A stretch of DNA of 64,000 bases from Ascarosepion bandense (GCA_037127315.1 JBBBDQ010000351.1:513501-577500); one strand, 5' to 3'. Counted from the first letter of the stretch, positions 32,662 to 43,331 are shown. Notes: generated from the letters alone by a model not told the origin. A program made the numbers and translations.

Positions 32662-32820
32662 GCCCATAGCCCAGGGGTAGAGTCGCCGACTGACGCCATT
32701 TCGGTCGGGTTTCAATCCCGGGTAAGAAAGCAATCGGAGTCTAACCATACTGATGAGCTGTGTTACGGCGAAACAGATCTGTCTGTGGATGACAATATAT
32801 ATATATATATATATATATAG
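32662..32820 (+). repeat. SINE-H copy 1: tRNA-like head plus hammerhead ribozyme plus (TA)n tail
   Basis: A short element of about 160 bp. The head reads GCCCATAGCCCAGGGGTAGA (box A fits TRGYNNARNGG) with B box GGTTTCAATCCC at 32708-32719, about 35 bases further on. A 20-base linker leads into a type I hammerhead at 32739-32793. The element ends in a (TA)n run. A second copy in the opposite orientation at 53.3-53.45 kb has the same three parts in the same order. No LINE 3' end of its own is recognisable, so the source of its reverse transcriptase is unknown. Confidence 0.85.
32739..32793 (+). ncRNA. Type I hammerhead ribozyme, core intact
   Basis: CTGATGA is at 32750-32756. Stem II is GCTG (32757-32760) with CGGC (32766-32769), loop TGTTA. 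GAAA is at 32770-32773. Stem III is A-C-A (32773-32775) with T-G-T (32780-32782), loop GATC. The nucleotide at the cleavage position is C32783 (triplet GTC). Stem I is CCATA (32745-32749) with TGTGG (32784-32788), then an internal loop, then GTC (32739-32741) with GAC (32791-32793). All nucleotides known to be required in the hammerhead core are present. Cleavage is predicted after 32783; activity is inference. Confidence 0.85.
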
Positions 32821-33267
32821 TTTTGTGTATGTCTTAGTGGTATAAAAGTCTCTGAGAATAACATATTTGTTATTACTTTTCTTTTCAAAATTGATGAAGA
32901 AAGTACATCTATGAAAATAAATAAAAAGTGGACAATTGTATAAATATAAAACTAATATGTTTATTAAATTTAGCTTTGTTTAGCATAAGGCTATAGCATT
33001 GAAGCAATTTCACATAACAATGATGATAACAATCCTTTTTTTTTATGCCATGTTTTTTCAGGATTCTTAGGCAGTAACAAAATATGGGGGTCTCTTTGGT
33101 GGCTGAAAGAATTATTAATTTGCCTCTGTTGCTAAAAGAATATTTATTTTAATACCTAGTTCACCTACTACAAGATTTGAGAGGCATTCAAGACAGATTT
33201 AGTGATTGACATGTAAAATATAAATGTAAGAGGCAATAGTAGGAACTAAAGATTATAATTCTTAAAA

Positions 33268-33790
33268 ATATTTTTTTACCCCATGCAAAGCAGTACTTCC
33301 AATGGTTCACAAGGGGTTAGATGAGAGGAAAGCAAAAAGAAAGAGGAACAAGACACAGGGGTGTCAGAGAAAAGATGAAGTCAAGAATACTGGTGTTCAT
33401 TATGTAAGAGTAGAGCAAAAAAGGAAGAACAATATACAGTGGGTGGCAGGAAAGGGATAAGAGAAAGATGTGAATTAGGGAGATGAAAGATGGCTGTGAA
33501 CATTGCACTTAAACTCTTGGAGATTGTATCTATCAGATAATCAAGAATACAGAAAGGAGTTGCTCAGATGGAAAGTGCGAGAAAAGAAACTGTTTGAGTA
33601 GAAGTGGTAGTTGCATTTAACTGTCTTGACTGTAAAAGGGTGGGACCTAGTTGACACTCTAGCTTGAGTAAATTTGTGTAGAGGAGGCACCAGGGAGATA
33701 AGCTTGTCTGAGCAGAAGCCATGAAAATATTTGTAGGAAAGACAGAGGACACAGAGCCCAGTAGCCCAGGGAGATTACTACATGGCATCC
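33268..33790 (-). pseudogene. LINE C-terminus and 3' UTR (main family)
   Basis: The end signature ('accccatgcaaagcagtact' on the plus strand) is degraded. On the minus strand, remnants of KYFHGFCSDKLISLVPPL, QTKFTQ-A and TRLATRSHPFTV can be followed with frameshifts up to about 33790. Confidence 0.75.
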
Positions 33791-33837
33791 AGAAGTGGCA
33801 TCATACATGGGATGATTGATGTGCATTGTAGTGCAGG

Positions 33838-34138
33838 ATGTGTGCTGTGGTGTAGTGGATATTGACTTGGAACTACAAATTGGAGAGCCGAGTTCAAATT
33901 CCAGTTGAATTCCTTGTATTCACTTATGCACAAATACCCTTGGAAAAGCTATTAATCCATCTCTTCCCTCCAGTTATCGGTTAAATAGTAGTACAAATTG
34001 GGTTCTATAGCCTTGGTTAGCAACTGCAGAAAGCAATGACAACCTACTGTGGATAATCTTCTGCCCAGTCAGTCATGTCTCTTTCGACACATGATTGCCC
34101 AAAGCGTGTATCACATATGACTCTTAACTGACTTACTG
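33838..34138 (+). repeat. SINE-A with a duplicated start of the head
   Basis: The copy runs from the head (GTGGTGTAGTGG box A; GAGTTCAAATTCC B box) to 'taactgactta'. An extra partial head ('gatgtgcattgtagtgcag') precedes it at 33819-33836. A SINE-b body follows without a gap. Confidence 0.8.
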
Positions 34139-34262
34139 ATTGAAATAAAGTGTTTAGTTCAAAATTCCTAGCTCCCGAAGAAGCCCAGAGTGTACAATGG
34201 GCGAAATGTCACAAACATGGCAGTAAAGACGAAGACAACAGTCTAAACAGTGTAAATAATTA
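34139..34262 (+). repeat. SINE-b 3' half with hammerhead-like motif
   Basis: The core reads CCGAAGA (34175-34181) instead of CTGAAGA. Stem II is perfect (GCCCA 34183-34187 with TGGGC 34198-34202) and GAAA is at 34203-34206. The 3' block 'agacgaagacaacagtctaa' follows. The paired differences from other copies keep the stem. Confidence 0.75.
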
Positions 34263-35140
34263 AATTGGTATTAGGTATATTTGCAACAGTTTTAAGGACA
34301 ATAACATTTCACCTTTTCATCTGAACATTTATTCAAATCATTTCCAAGAGGATATTATTATTTTAATACAAGAATTCTTTTGCATCTGGTGAACAATTTT
34401 CGTGTCAGGTGCTCAGTATTTATCGTCACCTTTTCCATTGTTCACAGATTTGAATCTAATGAAGCAATTAATCATATGTGGCTTGACCCTCAATAACCTA
34501 GCCTGACAAGTTGGGGGTTAACAAAACTATTAGTGAAAATACTAATAGATCAAGTGAATGAGGGTTAGGTCATTTGTTGAATATGCAACGAATTACTTTA
34601 TTCATTCCCCTTTATTTATAATGTTTAAAGTTGTTTTGAGATCTTGGTATAAAACTTTTACTCATATACATCAGTTCGCCAACTATTTCATAACTAAATT
34701 TGGTGTTAAAAATCGATTTTTACAAATGTAAGAACAGTTCTTGCTGGCAAGAGAGTTTGGGCATGAAAAAAAACTTCAAGTCAATAAAATTTCCTCTTAA
34801 ATGGTAACAGTCTGATTTGAATTGGAGACTAAGTGAAATAGCCTGGAACATAACTGGAAACCACTTTTCCTAGTGGTCAGTCTAATTTTTAGGGTGGCAG
34901 CCCTGTCAGTCTGTTGACTAATGGACTATTCCTGACGTCACGTCCAGTTACCAGGTTCTGTCTTCCGAGCAGTCAGATCCAGAGACTCAGAGAGTAAAGA
35001 TTGTAACTTGGTTTGTCCTGCAGTTGAGTGGAGATACGACTCAGCTTGAACAACTATCTGTATTGTTGTTAATGCATTATTTTATTTCACTGTTTCCGAG
35101 TCTTCTCATTATTTATTTCAACACTAACTCCACAATACTA
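34263..35140. other. No recognised gene; LTR-like stretch at the end
   Basis: 34920-35140 has a more balanced composition, including the perfect palindrome TGACGTCA at about 34934 (a cAMP-response-element-type site). It may be an old LTR; no flanking duplication was found. Confidence 0.35.
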
Positions 35141-35144
35141 ATTG

Positions 35145-35790
35145 AGAGTCATAGGTGGGATTTTCTTTGTTCCTCTTGCTCTTAATCTATCTTGTGAGCA
35201 TCAGATTTTCCTAACCTTCTTTCCTCATTATGTTCCTTAGAAATTTAAACTTTCATGTTAAGTATAAGTATTCTTTTTGTTTCTATTTTATCTAAAACTT
35301 TCTTGTTGCTTCTGTGTTTGATCTATGGAATTATCAGAATCCTTCTATAGAACCTCATTTCTGTTGCTTCAAGTCTTTTCATCATCTGTGCGGAGATTTT
35401 CCAGCATTCACTGCCATATAGGAAAACTGGTATTACATAGCAGTTCAGTACTCTTTTCATTGTATAAAATGTAATTTTTCTGTTTCTTAATACTTTACTC
35501 AGCTTTTGGAAAGCATCTTTTGCTATCCCAATGCACCTACAAATATCAGTGTCGTACTTTTCTTCTACAGTTAAAACACTTCCTACATATTTAAATTATT
35601 GTACTTGTTTGGTTTTGGTATCTCTGATTTCTAATTCATATGTTGAGCTGTTCTTTTTACTGACAGCCATGCATTTTGTCTTCTTGCAATTGATGCTTAG
35701 TCCTTTCTTCTTGCTTTCCTTCACTACCTTCTGTAGGTGATCTTGTAGTTTCCTTTCTGTACCTGATCTCAGCAAATTGAAACGATTTTT
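35145..35790 (-). pseudogene. Second LINE family (RTE-like), reverse transcriptase C-terminal region
   Basis: The minus strand encodes, with stops and frameshifts: KKKGLSINCKKTKCMAVS, FKYVGSVLTVEEKYDTDI, GIAKDAFQKLSKVLRNRKI, LNCYVIPVFLYGSECW, MKRLEATEMRFYRRIL. These are typical of the LINE type whose C-terminus continues with RKRQ...FLGHIMRKEGLENLTLTG. It parallels the copy at 42.7-43.3 kb. Confidence 0.8.
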
Positions 35791-36282
35791 GTTTTCTTAA
35801 GTTCAATAGATTCAATCAGTTACATCCCGGACAAATCAACCAATCATTAGTCTATTATACAAGCTGTACATTGTACAGGCTTTTGGCCTCCTTTTTCGGA
35901 ATATATTGACAAGTACTTGGGATTTAATCTACCTTTTATAAACAAGAGAGATTGTTGGCGTCTTTCCACAAATGTCCCGAACATGAGTCTCTGACAGAAT
36001 TGATACAGTTCCAAGGGAAATATTCTTCTGTTGACTTGATCTCAACTCTTAATAATCTCTACATTTTGAAGAGGAATAATTTGACCTTCTAATCCCAGGA
36101 AGTTTTATTTGGTTGTTTTCATTACTTTTTATCAATTTAGAAAGTAGGTAAAGATTATTTTATATATTCTGTTGAATATTGTTCAATTTTTTCCCTGCCA
36201 AGGTATTTTCTAGTTTTTTAGATTAATTATGTAGCTCAATCAAATTTCATATGATCAATAAAACAAGAAGAGTTTAATTTCT
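35791..36282. other. No recognised gene
   Basis: AT-rich sequence between two LINE fragments; no motif supported. Confidence 0.35.
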
Positions 36283-36355
36283 TTTAATCATTTCACCCCA
36301 AGCAAGGTAAGAATGCCACTAGTATGCAGGAGGTTACACGGAGTGGAAGTAAGAG
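36283..36355 (-). mobile_element. LINE 3' end (main family), outer part of a split copy
   Basis: The end signature 'atttcaccccaagcaaggta' and 'gtatgcaggaggttacacgg' appears on the plus strand up to 36355, where the LTR element begins. The same LINE resumes at 40158. Confidence 0.85.
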
Positions 36356-36477
36356 TGTGGTATTCTATGCAAATGAGCTGAGTTGTACTTAAGTGCTAAA
36401 CTGCTAACTGTTGTGACTCCATTACATCATGTATAATGGTGTACCCCATATCGAGACAGAACCAAATAATGAACTTA
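36356..36477 (+). mobile_element. 5' LTR of a Ty3/gypsy-type element
   Basis: Starts TGTGGTATTC, as does the 3' LTR at 40021. The two align over about 115-125 bases at roughly 75-80% identity by eye ('atgcaaatgagctgagttg', 'agtgctaaactgctaa', 'gtgta', 'atatcgag'). A possible primer-binding start TGG lies just after at 36478. AAGAG precedes the LTR and follows the 3' LTR. The LTR is unusually short. Confidence 0.75.
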
Positions 36478-36559
36478 TGGCTTCTGTGGGGTGAGAGGCA
36501 TTAAAGAAAATCTCCACAATGGCATACCCACAGGAATTAGAACAGATATCTTTTGAGGG

Positions 36560-37130
36560 AGTTGTTAGCATAATAAAAAGAACCATCAGGCCAAAAAAAG
36601 ACTGGTCATTGCAGAAAGAACAAAATTTCTAGAAGTCAAGTAGTGGCCAGAGGAGTCTATTATTCAGTACATACACAGACTCAAGGAACAGGCAAAGCAC
36701 TGTGAATTTGAGAAATGAGGGACTCAAAACATGTCAATTGAAGATGAACTGATTCTGTTATGAACAAATGAAGGACAACAGCACAAACAAAAAGTACTGG
36801 AATGCATGCAAGGAGGCCATATGAACTTAGAATTAAGTGTAGACTATTTACAGCAGTTGGAGCAAATCAGAGATTTCAACTAGCAAAGAGAAGAGTTAGA
36901 GTCATACAGGTTGAACGTAACCAAAGCCAAAGTGAAGTGTAGTTATTGTGGAATGATGTATGAAAAGAATAAATTCAAGTGTCCGGCGCTGGAGAAATGG
37001 TGTCTTAAATGCAAAAAAATGAATCATTTTAAAATTGTTTGCAGAAGTGAAAAACATGTAGAAAAAATGAGTGTAATGACCCTCCACCACCAAAGAACAG
37101 CAGGAAGCCAGAATATTTGTGGTAAATAGG
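36560..37130 (+). pseudogene. Gag remnant with zinc-knuckle-like motif
   Basis: The plus strand encodes, with stops, TKFLEVKQWPEESIIQYIHR, LKEQAKHCEF, DYLQQLEQIR and then an open 72-codon stretch. That stretch has cysteine pairs in the order C-x2-C, C-x6-C-x2-C-x4-H-x4-C (KCSYCG, FKCPALEKWC, LKCKKMNHFKIVC). This double CCHC-like region is usual at the Gag end of gypsy elements whose zinc knuckle reads C-x-C-G...H...CPA. Stops near 36720, 36770 and 36880 rule out function. Confidence 0.8.
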
Positions 37131-37149
37131 CAAAAGAATGGTTGAGAGA

Positions 37150-39850
37150 ATGTGAAAATAAATGGTCGTATGTTTAACATGTAAGTGTACATGGGTAGCT
37201 AGATAACCCTAATTCCAAGAAATGTTATGATCAAGCTAGACTGATCCAAGTTAAAAGAAAATGGTATAAATTCAAAACAACTTGATAGAACAGTGATAAA
37301 GATGTTGGGTACTTTCTGTGGCACGCTTGAAATGAATACTCAGTTCAAGATTATTCAAATTGTGGTAGTAGCATGCGAGAAAGACCACAGAGTATTAGGT
37401 ATTGGCATAGTAAAAACAGATACAGCCAAATTAATAACCTCCATGAAAGCACAAGAGAGTGAGCTAGGGCTTCTAAAAGGATACAAAGTGAGTATTCAAT
37501 TACAAGAAAATTAATACCAAGTACCAATACATATACTGCCTTTAGTGTTAGCCAAATTAAACCACATGATCAAGCAAGGCATTTTTAAAAATGTTACTCA
37601 TGGTGGAAGTAACTGAGCCTCATCTATTATAGCAATACAAAAGGCCAATGGAGACTATACAGTGACTATAAAATTGGAGTAAATCACCAGATATGCTTGG
37701 ACTCGTTTCTAGTGCCAAACATCAAAACTGCAAGCCATAAACTAAAAAACTTGGAATATTTTGCAAAAATTGACTTGAGGTCTGCCTACAGCCAAATTCA
37801 GATTGACAGAAAATTTTTAAAAGTCACCACAATCAACAACCACTATAGGCCTGTTAACGTGGACTCACCATTTGGAATTAAAACTTCTAGTCATATATTT
37901 CAAAAGGCAATTAAAGGAATATTGTTAGGCAAGGTAACTAACATGGTTATTTACCAAGATGTTATAGGGGTAGGAGTGAAGACCAAACAAGAGTTAAAGC
38001 AAAAAGTGGATCAAATATTATAGCAATTAAAAAAGGTTGGATTGACCATTAATAGGGACAAATGTAACTTTGATTGCAGGAACCAGGCATATTTTGGCTA
38101 CCAAATATCAAAGACCAGTATAGCACCTGATGAAAGGCTAACAGAAAAGATTACGGAGGTAGCGACTCTAACTGATAAAAAGGAATTAGAATCCTTTTTA
38201 GGCTTAATAAATTTTTACAGTAGATACATCCCAAAATATAATGAACTAATTGAACCATTGTCAGAGTTGCATAAAAAGAATACAGTTTGAATGGACAAAA
38301 AGACAAAATAACGCTTTTATGAAAAAGAAAGTAATCATGAAAAAGAAACCTATAACAAGGGTGTTTGATCCTAAGAAAGAGATTATGTTAACCATCGACA
38401 CAAGTGAGAAAGTGATTGCTGTCATCCTCTCACAGAAAGATTATCCGATAATGTACTTCTCTAGGAGATTGACAATGGCAGAGATAAATTACTCAAACAT
38501 TGAAAAAAAGGCCCTAGCAATTGTTTGGAGTATGGAGATAGCACAAAATTTTTTACTAGGTAAGAAATTTCTGTTAAAGTTGAACCACAAGTCGTTGGAG
38601 TTTATTTTTAACCCAAGGAAGGAGTTGCCGAAGGTTATGTCATCGAGATTAAAATCATGGCATTTGATTTTGACATTGTATATGTTTAGGGAAATACTAT
38701 CCCTCATGTAGATGCTTTATTGAGACTACGGTTTATAAAAAGAACAGATGAAGAACATGGAACTGAGGAAGACAAAATAATTCAATGGGTAGAGATGGAC
38801 ATACTTCTGGTCAAGAGGTTAAAAAATGAGACTGAGTAAGATCTGGTATTGAGCAAAAGGATAAGAAATAATAAGTGGAACAATTGTTCAAATGTAATGC
38901 CAACATTTAACAATTGAAAATAGAATTATATGCAACGGTGAGGGTGATAGTAGTTCTGTGGACGTTAAAGATATTGAGACGGGTACATGATGATGTGCAT
39001 TGCAGTGTCACAGTGACATGCAGAAGTTTAAAATTACGAGCATGGTGGCCAGGTTATGCAATGCAATGAAATTAGAAGATTCAAGCAAAAAGAGCTTCAT
39101 TCCTGGCCTAAAGAGGCTTAGAGTACACATAGACCATGCACGCATCAGTAGCATAGAATCATTTCTTGTAATGGCGGATGCTTACTCTGATCGGCCAGAA
39201 GTAATCAAGGTTAAAGATCAGGAAAAGTCCTCAGTCAAACAGGTTTTGACAGATGTATTTGTAAGGAATGGAGTACCACAAATGCTAGTGTCAGATAATA
39301 CTCCTGAATTTTTGATAAAAAATTTGTGTACATGGCTGAGGCAGATAGGCTGCATGCTGTATAAATTCCTGTGTACCATCCTCAATTCAATGGAATCACA
39401 AAGTGGATGGTACAAACAGTTAAAATGACATTGAAGGCATTCTCACACATCACAGAAAACATTGAGGCATTTCTAGCAAAAATGCTCCTCAGTTATAGTT
39501 TGATACTGCACATGGAAAGGAAGTTGAGCGCATTGGCCCTCATGGGTAGACAGATTAGAACCTCCATTACCATGCCTTTTGCTACAAGCAAGAGAGTATG
39601 GTACAAGAAGGACAAAGTGCAAATCCTGAAGAAGAAAACTTCTTTTTGCAGAGAAGCAATAATATGACTTTGATCGAGAAGAGGGGCCATGTGTTTTGGC
39701 TCATGCAGATCAATTTAGGAAAAAGATTGTGTTGGACGATGTGGAAATGGAAGACTAAAGTTGGGAGGAGGAAGGTAACTACAATAAAAAAGCAGAACAG
39801 AAATGCAGAAGCAAGAAGAGAGAAAAAACTACAATGAGGACAAACAAGAA
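37150..39850 (+). pseudogene. Pol remnant of a Ty3/gypsy element (protease, RT, RNase H, integrase)
   Basis: Domain order on the plus strand: protease remnant (VYMGS at about 37186 where D-S/T-G-A is expected, so the catalytic Asp is lost); reverse transcriptase 37700-38290 with FAKIDLRSAYSQIQID and VIYQDVIGVG (the YxDD box is now YQDV); RNase H 38350-38700 with MLTIDTSEKVIAVILSQ and YSNIEKKALAIVW; integrase 39100-39450 with HIDHA, VSDNTPEF and YHPQFNGITKWMVQT (the catalytic Glu is now Lys). Numerous stops and frameshifts occur. The remains of the C-terminus continue to about 39850. It is ancient and inactive; the order RT, RNase H, integrase identifies Ty3/gypsy. Confidence 0.92.
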
Positions 39851-40020
39851 ATGGACATAAGTGGAGAAGAAAAAACTAACAAAGAAGGGGATGAAGAAAG
39901 GCCAAGGTCGTCAATAAGTTGTGGAAGAGAGGAGCAAAAGTAAGAACTATATAAATCAAGAGTAGTTAGACATAGCAAAAGGAAAAACAAGGGTATACAA
40001 CCACACGGGTCCAGGGAAGG

Positions 40021-40152
40021 TGTGGTATTCCATGCAAATTAGCTGAGTTGAATTGAAGTGCTAAGCTGCTAATAGTTAGGGCTGTATTATGTCATGCGTA
40101 ATTGTGTATCATATATTGAGTACTGAAACTGCAAGATATACTCAACATAATA
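40021..40152 (+). mobile_element. 3' LTR of the Ty3/gypsy-type element
   Basis: Directly preceded by a polypurine tract (CAGGGAAGG, 40012-40020), as expected for plus-strand priming. It begins TGTGGTATTC and aligns with the 5' LTR. AAGAG at 40153-40157 matches AAGAG at 36351-36355, a 5-bp target duplication. The exact 3' edge is a few bases uncertain. Confidence 0.75.
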
Positions 40153-40157
40153 AAGAG

Positions 40158-40782
40158 AAAAGAGTGAGTATCAGGAGGATTGAGAAAAGGACAAAAGATG
40201 AATGGGATTCAAGAAGATAGAAGATAACAATTAATGTTACATTTAAATTTTTATAAATGAAGCAAGTAAATGGGAGGGAGGTCTGCTAGTGGAAAGTGCA
40301 AGAAAAGAAACTTTTGGAGTAGCAGTGGTGGTTTTTAACTATTTCAACAAAAAATGGGACCTATATGCCAATTTATTAGCATGCTTAAATTTGTGAAGTT
40401 GAGGCAACAGGGAGAAAAGCTTGTCAGAACAGTTGCCATGAAAATATTTGTAGAAAAGACAGAGGGAAGCTATGTCTCATTGGTGAGGAAGCAAGAAAGT
40501 GAGAAAGTTGAGATGCCAAGTCAGGATTGATTACATTGCAGATCCTTCTTTGAATTTTGTCAAGAATCTCAAGATGAGTATCAGCCGTACCAGACCAGAT
40601 ATGGCAGCAGTATCCAATGCATGGGTGAATGATAGATTTGTAAATGTGAAAGATGGACTCTGGCATAAAAAATTTCTGGCACGATACAATGACCCAACTT
40701 TCCTTGCTTTAGAAGCAGCTCTTTATTCCATGTAGTTGCTCCACTTCATGTCATTTGAAAATGTGAGACCAAGAGTTTTGTA
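40158..40782 (-). pseudogene. LINE C-terminus and 3' UTR (main family), inner part of the split copy
   Basis: The minus strand encodes KWSNYMESIK-type, then IYKSIIHPCIGYCCHIWSG, TADTHLEILDKIQRRICNVI, NPDLASQLSHFLASSPMRHS and the KIFSW... region. This is the conserved thumb/C-terminal segment of the family (Y--IRP-IEYCCH-W... L-KVQRR-CNVI). Together with 36283-36355 it is one LINE copy interrupted by the LTR element. It is truncated at about 40782, where a SINE-b piece begins. Confidence 0.88.
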
Positions 40783-40870
40783 TTTGTCTATATTTCAGAT
40801 ATGAGGTATTTACATTGAACTGTTGCCCTCATTTTTATTGTCATATTCCTGAGGTTTCAGCCATTGAATG
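40783..40870 (-). repeat. SINE-b 3' end, inverted partner of next copy
   Basis: 'ttgtctatatttcagatatg' and 'tgttgccctcatttttattg' are the antisense of the SINE-b 3' end. The hammerhead-like core region is mostly lost. Confidence 0.65.
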
Positions 40871-40892
40871 CTCTAAAGAGAAAAATCTATCA

Positions 40893-41022
40893 CAGTGATC
40901 AAAATAAAGGGTTTAGTTCAAAATTCCAATCACCTGAAGAAGGTTGGAGTGTACAATGGCCGAAATGTTGTGAATATGACAATAAAGACAAGGAAAACAT
41001 TATGAACAATATAGACAAGAGT
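40893..41022 (+). repeat. SINE-b 3' half with well-formed hammerhead-like motif
   Basis: CTGAAGA is at 40934-40940 and GAAA at 40962-40965. Stem II is GGTTG (40942-40946) with TGGCC (40957-40961), pairing through two G-C and three wobble pairs around the loop GAGTGTACAA. CAC before the core can pair with GTG after it (stem I). Stem III would be only two base pairs. It belongs to the same family as 34139 and 10655. Confidence 0.75.
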
Positions 41023-41884
41023 TTTGTATCTTTATTTACTCTGATTTAACATAAGAGTCAAAACAAAAATTAAATGTTTTTCTTGTCTTTTTTAAAATCT
41101 AGAAAGGTGAATGTTTTGGGAAAGTTGCTTGTTTAAGTATTTAATCCAATCACAACAGTGTATAATCTCTGACACTGTCTGCTGAATCAGAAAGAGAGAA
41201 CTTTAAAATTGCAAAGATTCTCTGTTGAATTTTATGGCATTCCATTTGCTACAATTTTATCATACAAATTAAAAATGTACTGAATTAAAAGTGTCCATTG
41301 TTAGTGATCTATAAAATTAGAATTATTATTGATGGATTTATAACTGGTTTGATTGAGATAAAACTTTTTTCCTGAAAAAGATTTTCTAGCCTTCAGGCTG
41401 TTTTGTTTTTAAGTCTTTGATGATCATCCTCCCACCTGTAATTTGAATACATTATGTTATACTCTGGTTCAAATTAGATCTCTTTCTGATTCACTCCACA
41501 TTAGAACCTGTCATTTGGATGAGAATGCTATGAAAGCAAAATTAAAAATAGGAGCTATGAGTATTACTCAGAAAACAAGTTCCACAAAAATATAAAAATA
41601 GTGTTTAAACATTGTTGTTAAAGTAAGAGCATGATAAAAAATGCTGTGTTATGTATCAACCCTGTCCACTTAAAAAGACCTGCTTGTGACACTCAAAACA
41701 GTAGGAAGGCAGTCACAGAGATAACCAGTGATCCCAGGACAAATGACTGTGACATAAGCTTCAAAGCCAGGTTCGTACATTACCACCTCATATATCATCC
41801 AAGTCACTTCCCTTGCTCACAAAGAGAATCACACCTTGATCTTTTATATTGGCAATACAGAGAATTTTATTTCAGCACATCTTG
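41023..41884. other. No recognised gene
   Basis: AT-rich; a 90-codon plus-strand frame at 41631-41903 has no recognisable domain and lies partly over a SINE head. Confidence 0.35.
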
Positions 41885-42225
41885 TCTCTTTTTCTATAGC
41901 TAGTGGATTAATGTGTTGGTGTGTGAATTTGATGACATGGTATTTGCAAGTTCAATCCCTAGGCTAGGTAGAGGGTAATACAGACATAAACTTAGTAGAT
42001 TCAAGGCAAGTAATAACTGGGCATAACGAAAATAATAGATTAAATAAAATAATAAAATAATAATAATAAAATAATAGATTAAATAAAAGGGTTGAGTTCA
42101 AAATTCCTGGAAGGTTACCCTAATTAAAAATCATTGGATGAAAGCTGAAAGTTGCAACATTTGAAATATTATGATAATAACAACTAAGATAAAGATAATA
42201 ATCTGAGTGTAAATAATGAAAATGC
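41885..42225 (+). repeat. SINE-b-like element with intact tRNA-like head
   Basis: The head has a TAGCTAGTGGATTAATG A box and AAGTTCAATCCC B box about 55 bases apart. The body has 'aaaagggttgagttcaaaat', and the 3' part aligns with SINE-b ('aataacaactaagataaaga', 'aatctgagtgtaaataatg'). The hammerhead-like core is degraded here. It links the tRNA-like head directly to the SINE-b body. Confidence 0.65.
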
Positions 42226-42295
42226 CAAACTCTATTCTGCAAAGAAATTTGGAAAAAAGTTTTCTGGCTACAAAATTTCATCAAAATTTTCTTTA

Positions 42296-42600
42296 CTTTT
42301 AAGATGTCATTTCATCCCAAGCAAGGCAACAATGCTACTAAGACACAAGGGTGAATGATACTAGGCGAGAAAGAGAATGAGAAGATTTTATTGAGGAGAA
42401 AAGGACAATAAAAGAACAGAATAAAAGACAGAAGTTGGTGAAAATGCCACTAAGACACAAGGGATTACAAAGTGTGAAAGAGCTTGTGAAGACTTTATTG
42501 AGAACAAAAGGGACAATTAAAGAACAGAATTCAGGTAGAGAGATGATGATGATTGGTGTTACATTTAAATTTCTAGATTCATCACATACCTTAATCAGTA
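42296..42600 (-). mobile_element. LINE 3' end (main family), with internal duplication
   Basis: 'catttcatcccaagcaaggc' on the plus strand is the end signature. 'gccactaagacacaaggg' occurs twice (42330 and 42445), with the following 3' UTR duplicated. It is truncated near 42600. Confidence 0.7.
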
Positions 42601-42724
42601 GCAAGACCTTTTGAGGTAAAAATCAGTAAAGATTTTGTATTAATAGTTTTTATTAGTTTTGTCGTCAATATTTGTTTTTTGCTTTTTATCTAAAAGTTTT
42701 TCTTTACAGTGTTCTTTTACTTTA

Positions 42725-43310
42725 TGTACTGTGTCCTCTCAGGATGTAGGCAGTCATGACTCTCCACAATTTCCTGTCTTTTGTAGCTCTTAATAAAACC
42801 CTTTTCTGCCATCCATTTACTCAATCTCATCAAGTATTTTATGAGCTGTTTTCTTTTGTCCCTCTTGCTCTCAGTCTGTCCTGTGAGGGTCAGATTTTCC
42901 AAGCTTTCCTTCCTCATTATGTGTGCCAGACATTTCAATTATCTCTTCCTTATGTTAATTACAAGTTTCCTTTTTGTTTCTATCATTGCTCACAGGTTTG
43001 GTCCATGGTATTCTTAGAATCCTTCCGTAGAACCATATTTCTGTTACTTCAAGTCCTTTCTTCCTCTTTGAGGATATTGTCCAGCATACACTGCTATATA
43101 GTAAGACCAATATCATATAGCAGTCTAATATTCATTTTTTTGTTTCTAACAATTTTTTTTATTTCCTAATACTCTGCTTAGTTTTTGGAAGGCATCTTTA
43201 GGTATCCCAATGTGTCTTAATATTTCAGTGTGGCACATTCTATCCTCTATGAAAACACTTCTGAGATATTTAAATTGAGACAGAAAGAAAAGAATACAAG
43301 AATTGTCTTT
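42725..43310 (-). pseudogene. Second LINE family (RTE-like), C-terminal region
   Basis: The minus strand encodes KDAFQKLSRVLGNKK, a central degraded part (YGSECW region) and AHIMRKESLENLTLTGQTESK followed by RQLIKYLMRLSKWM. These match the same family as 35145-35790 and cover its extreme C-terminus. Several frameshifts occur. Confidence 0.8.
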
Positions 43311-43331
43311 TAAATTGTAAGTAATGAACAT

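Noticed and set aside
32662..32730. Functional tRNA gene
   Set aside because: A and B boxes are good, but no cloverleaf acceptor stem closes; the sequence is the head of the SINE-H element.
34900..35140. Possible LTR containing TGACGTCA
   Set aside because: Composition and motif are suggestive, but neither terminal TG...CA nor a duplication could be fixed.
41631..41903. 90-codon frame as a host gene
   Set aside because: It overlaps a tRNA-like SINE head, has no domain, and no splice or homology support.
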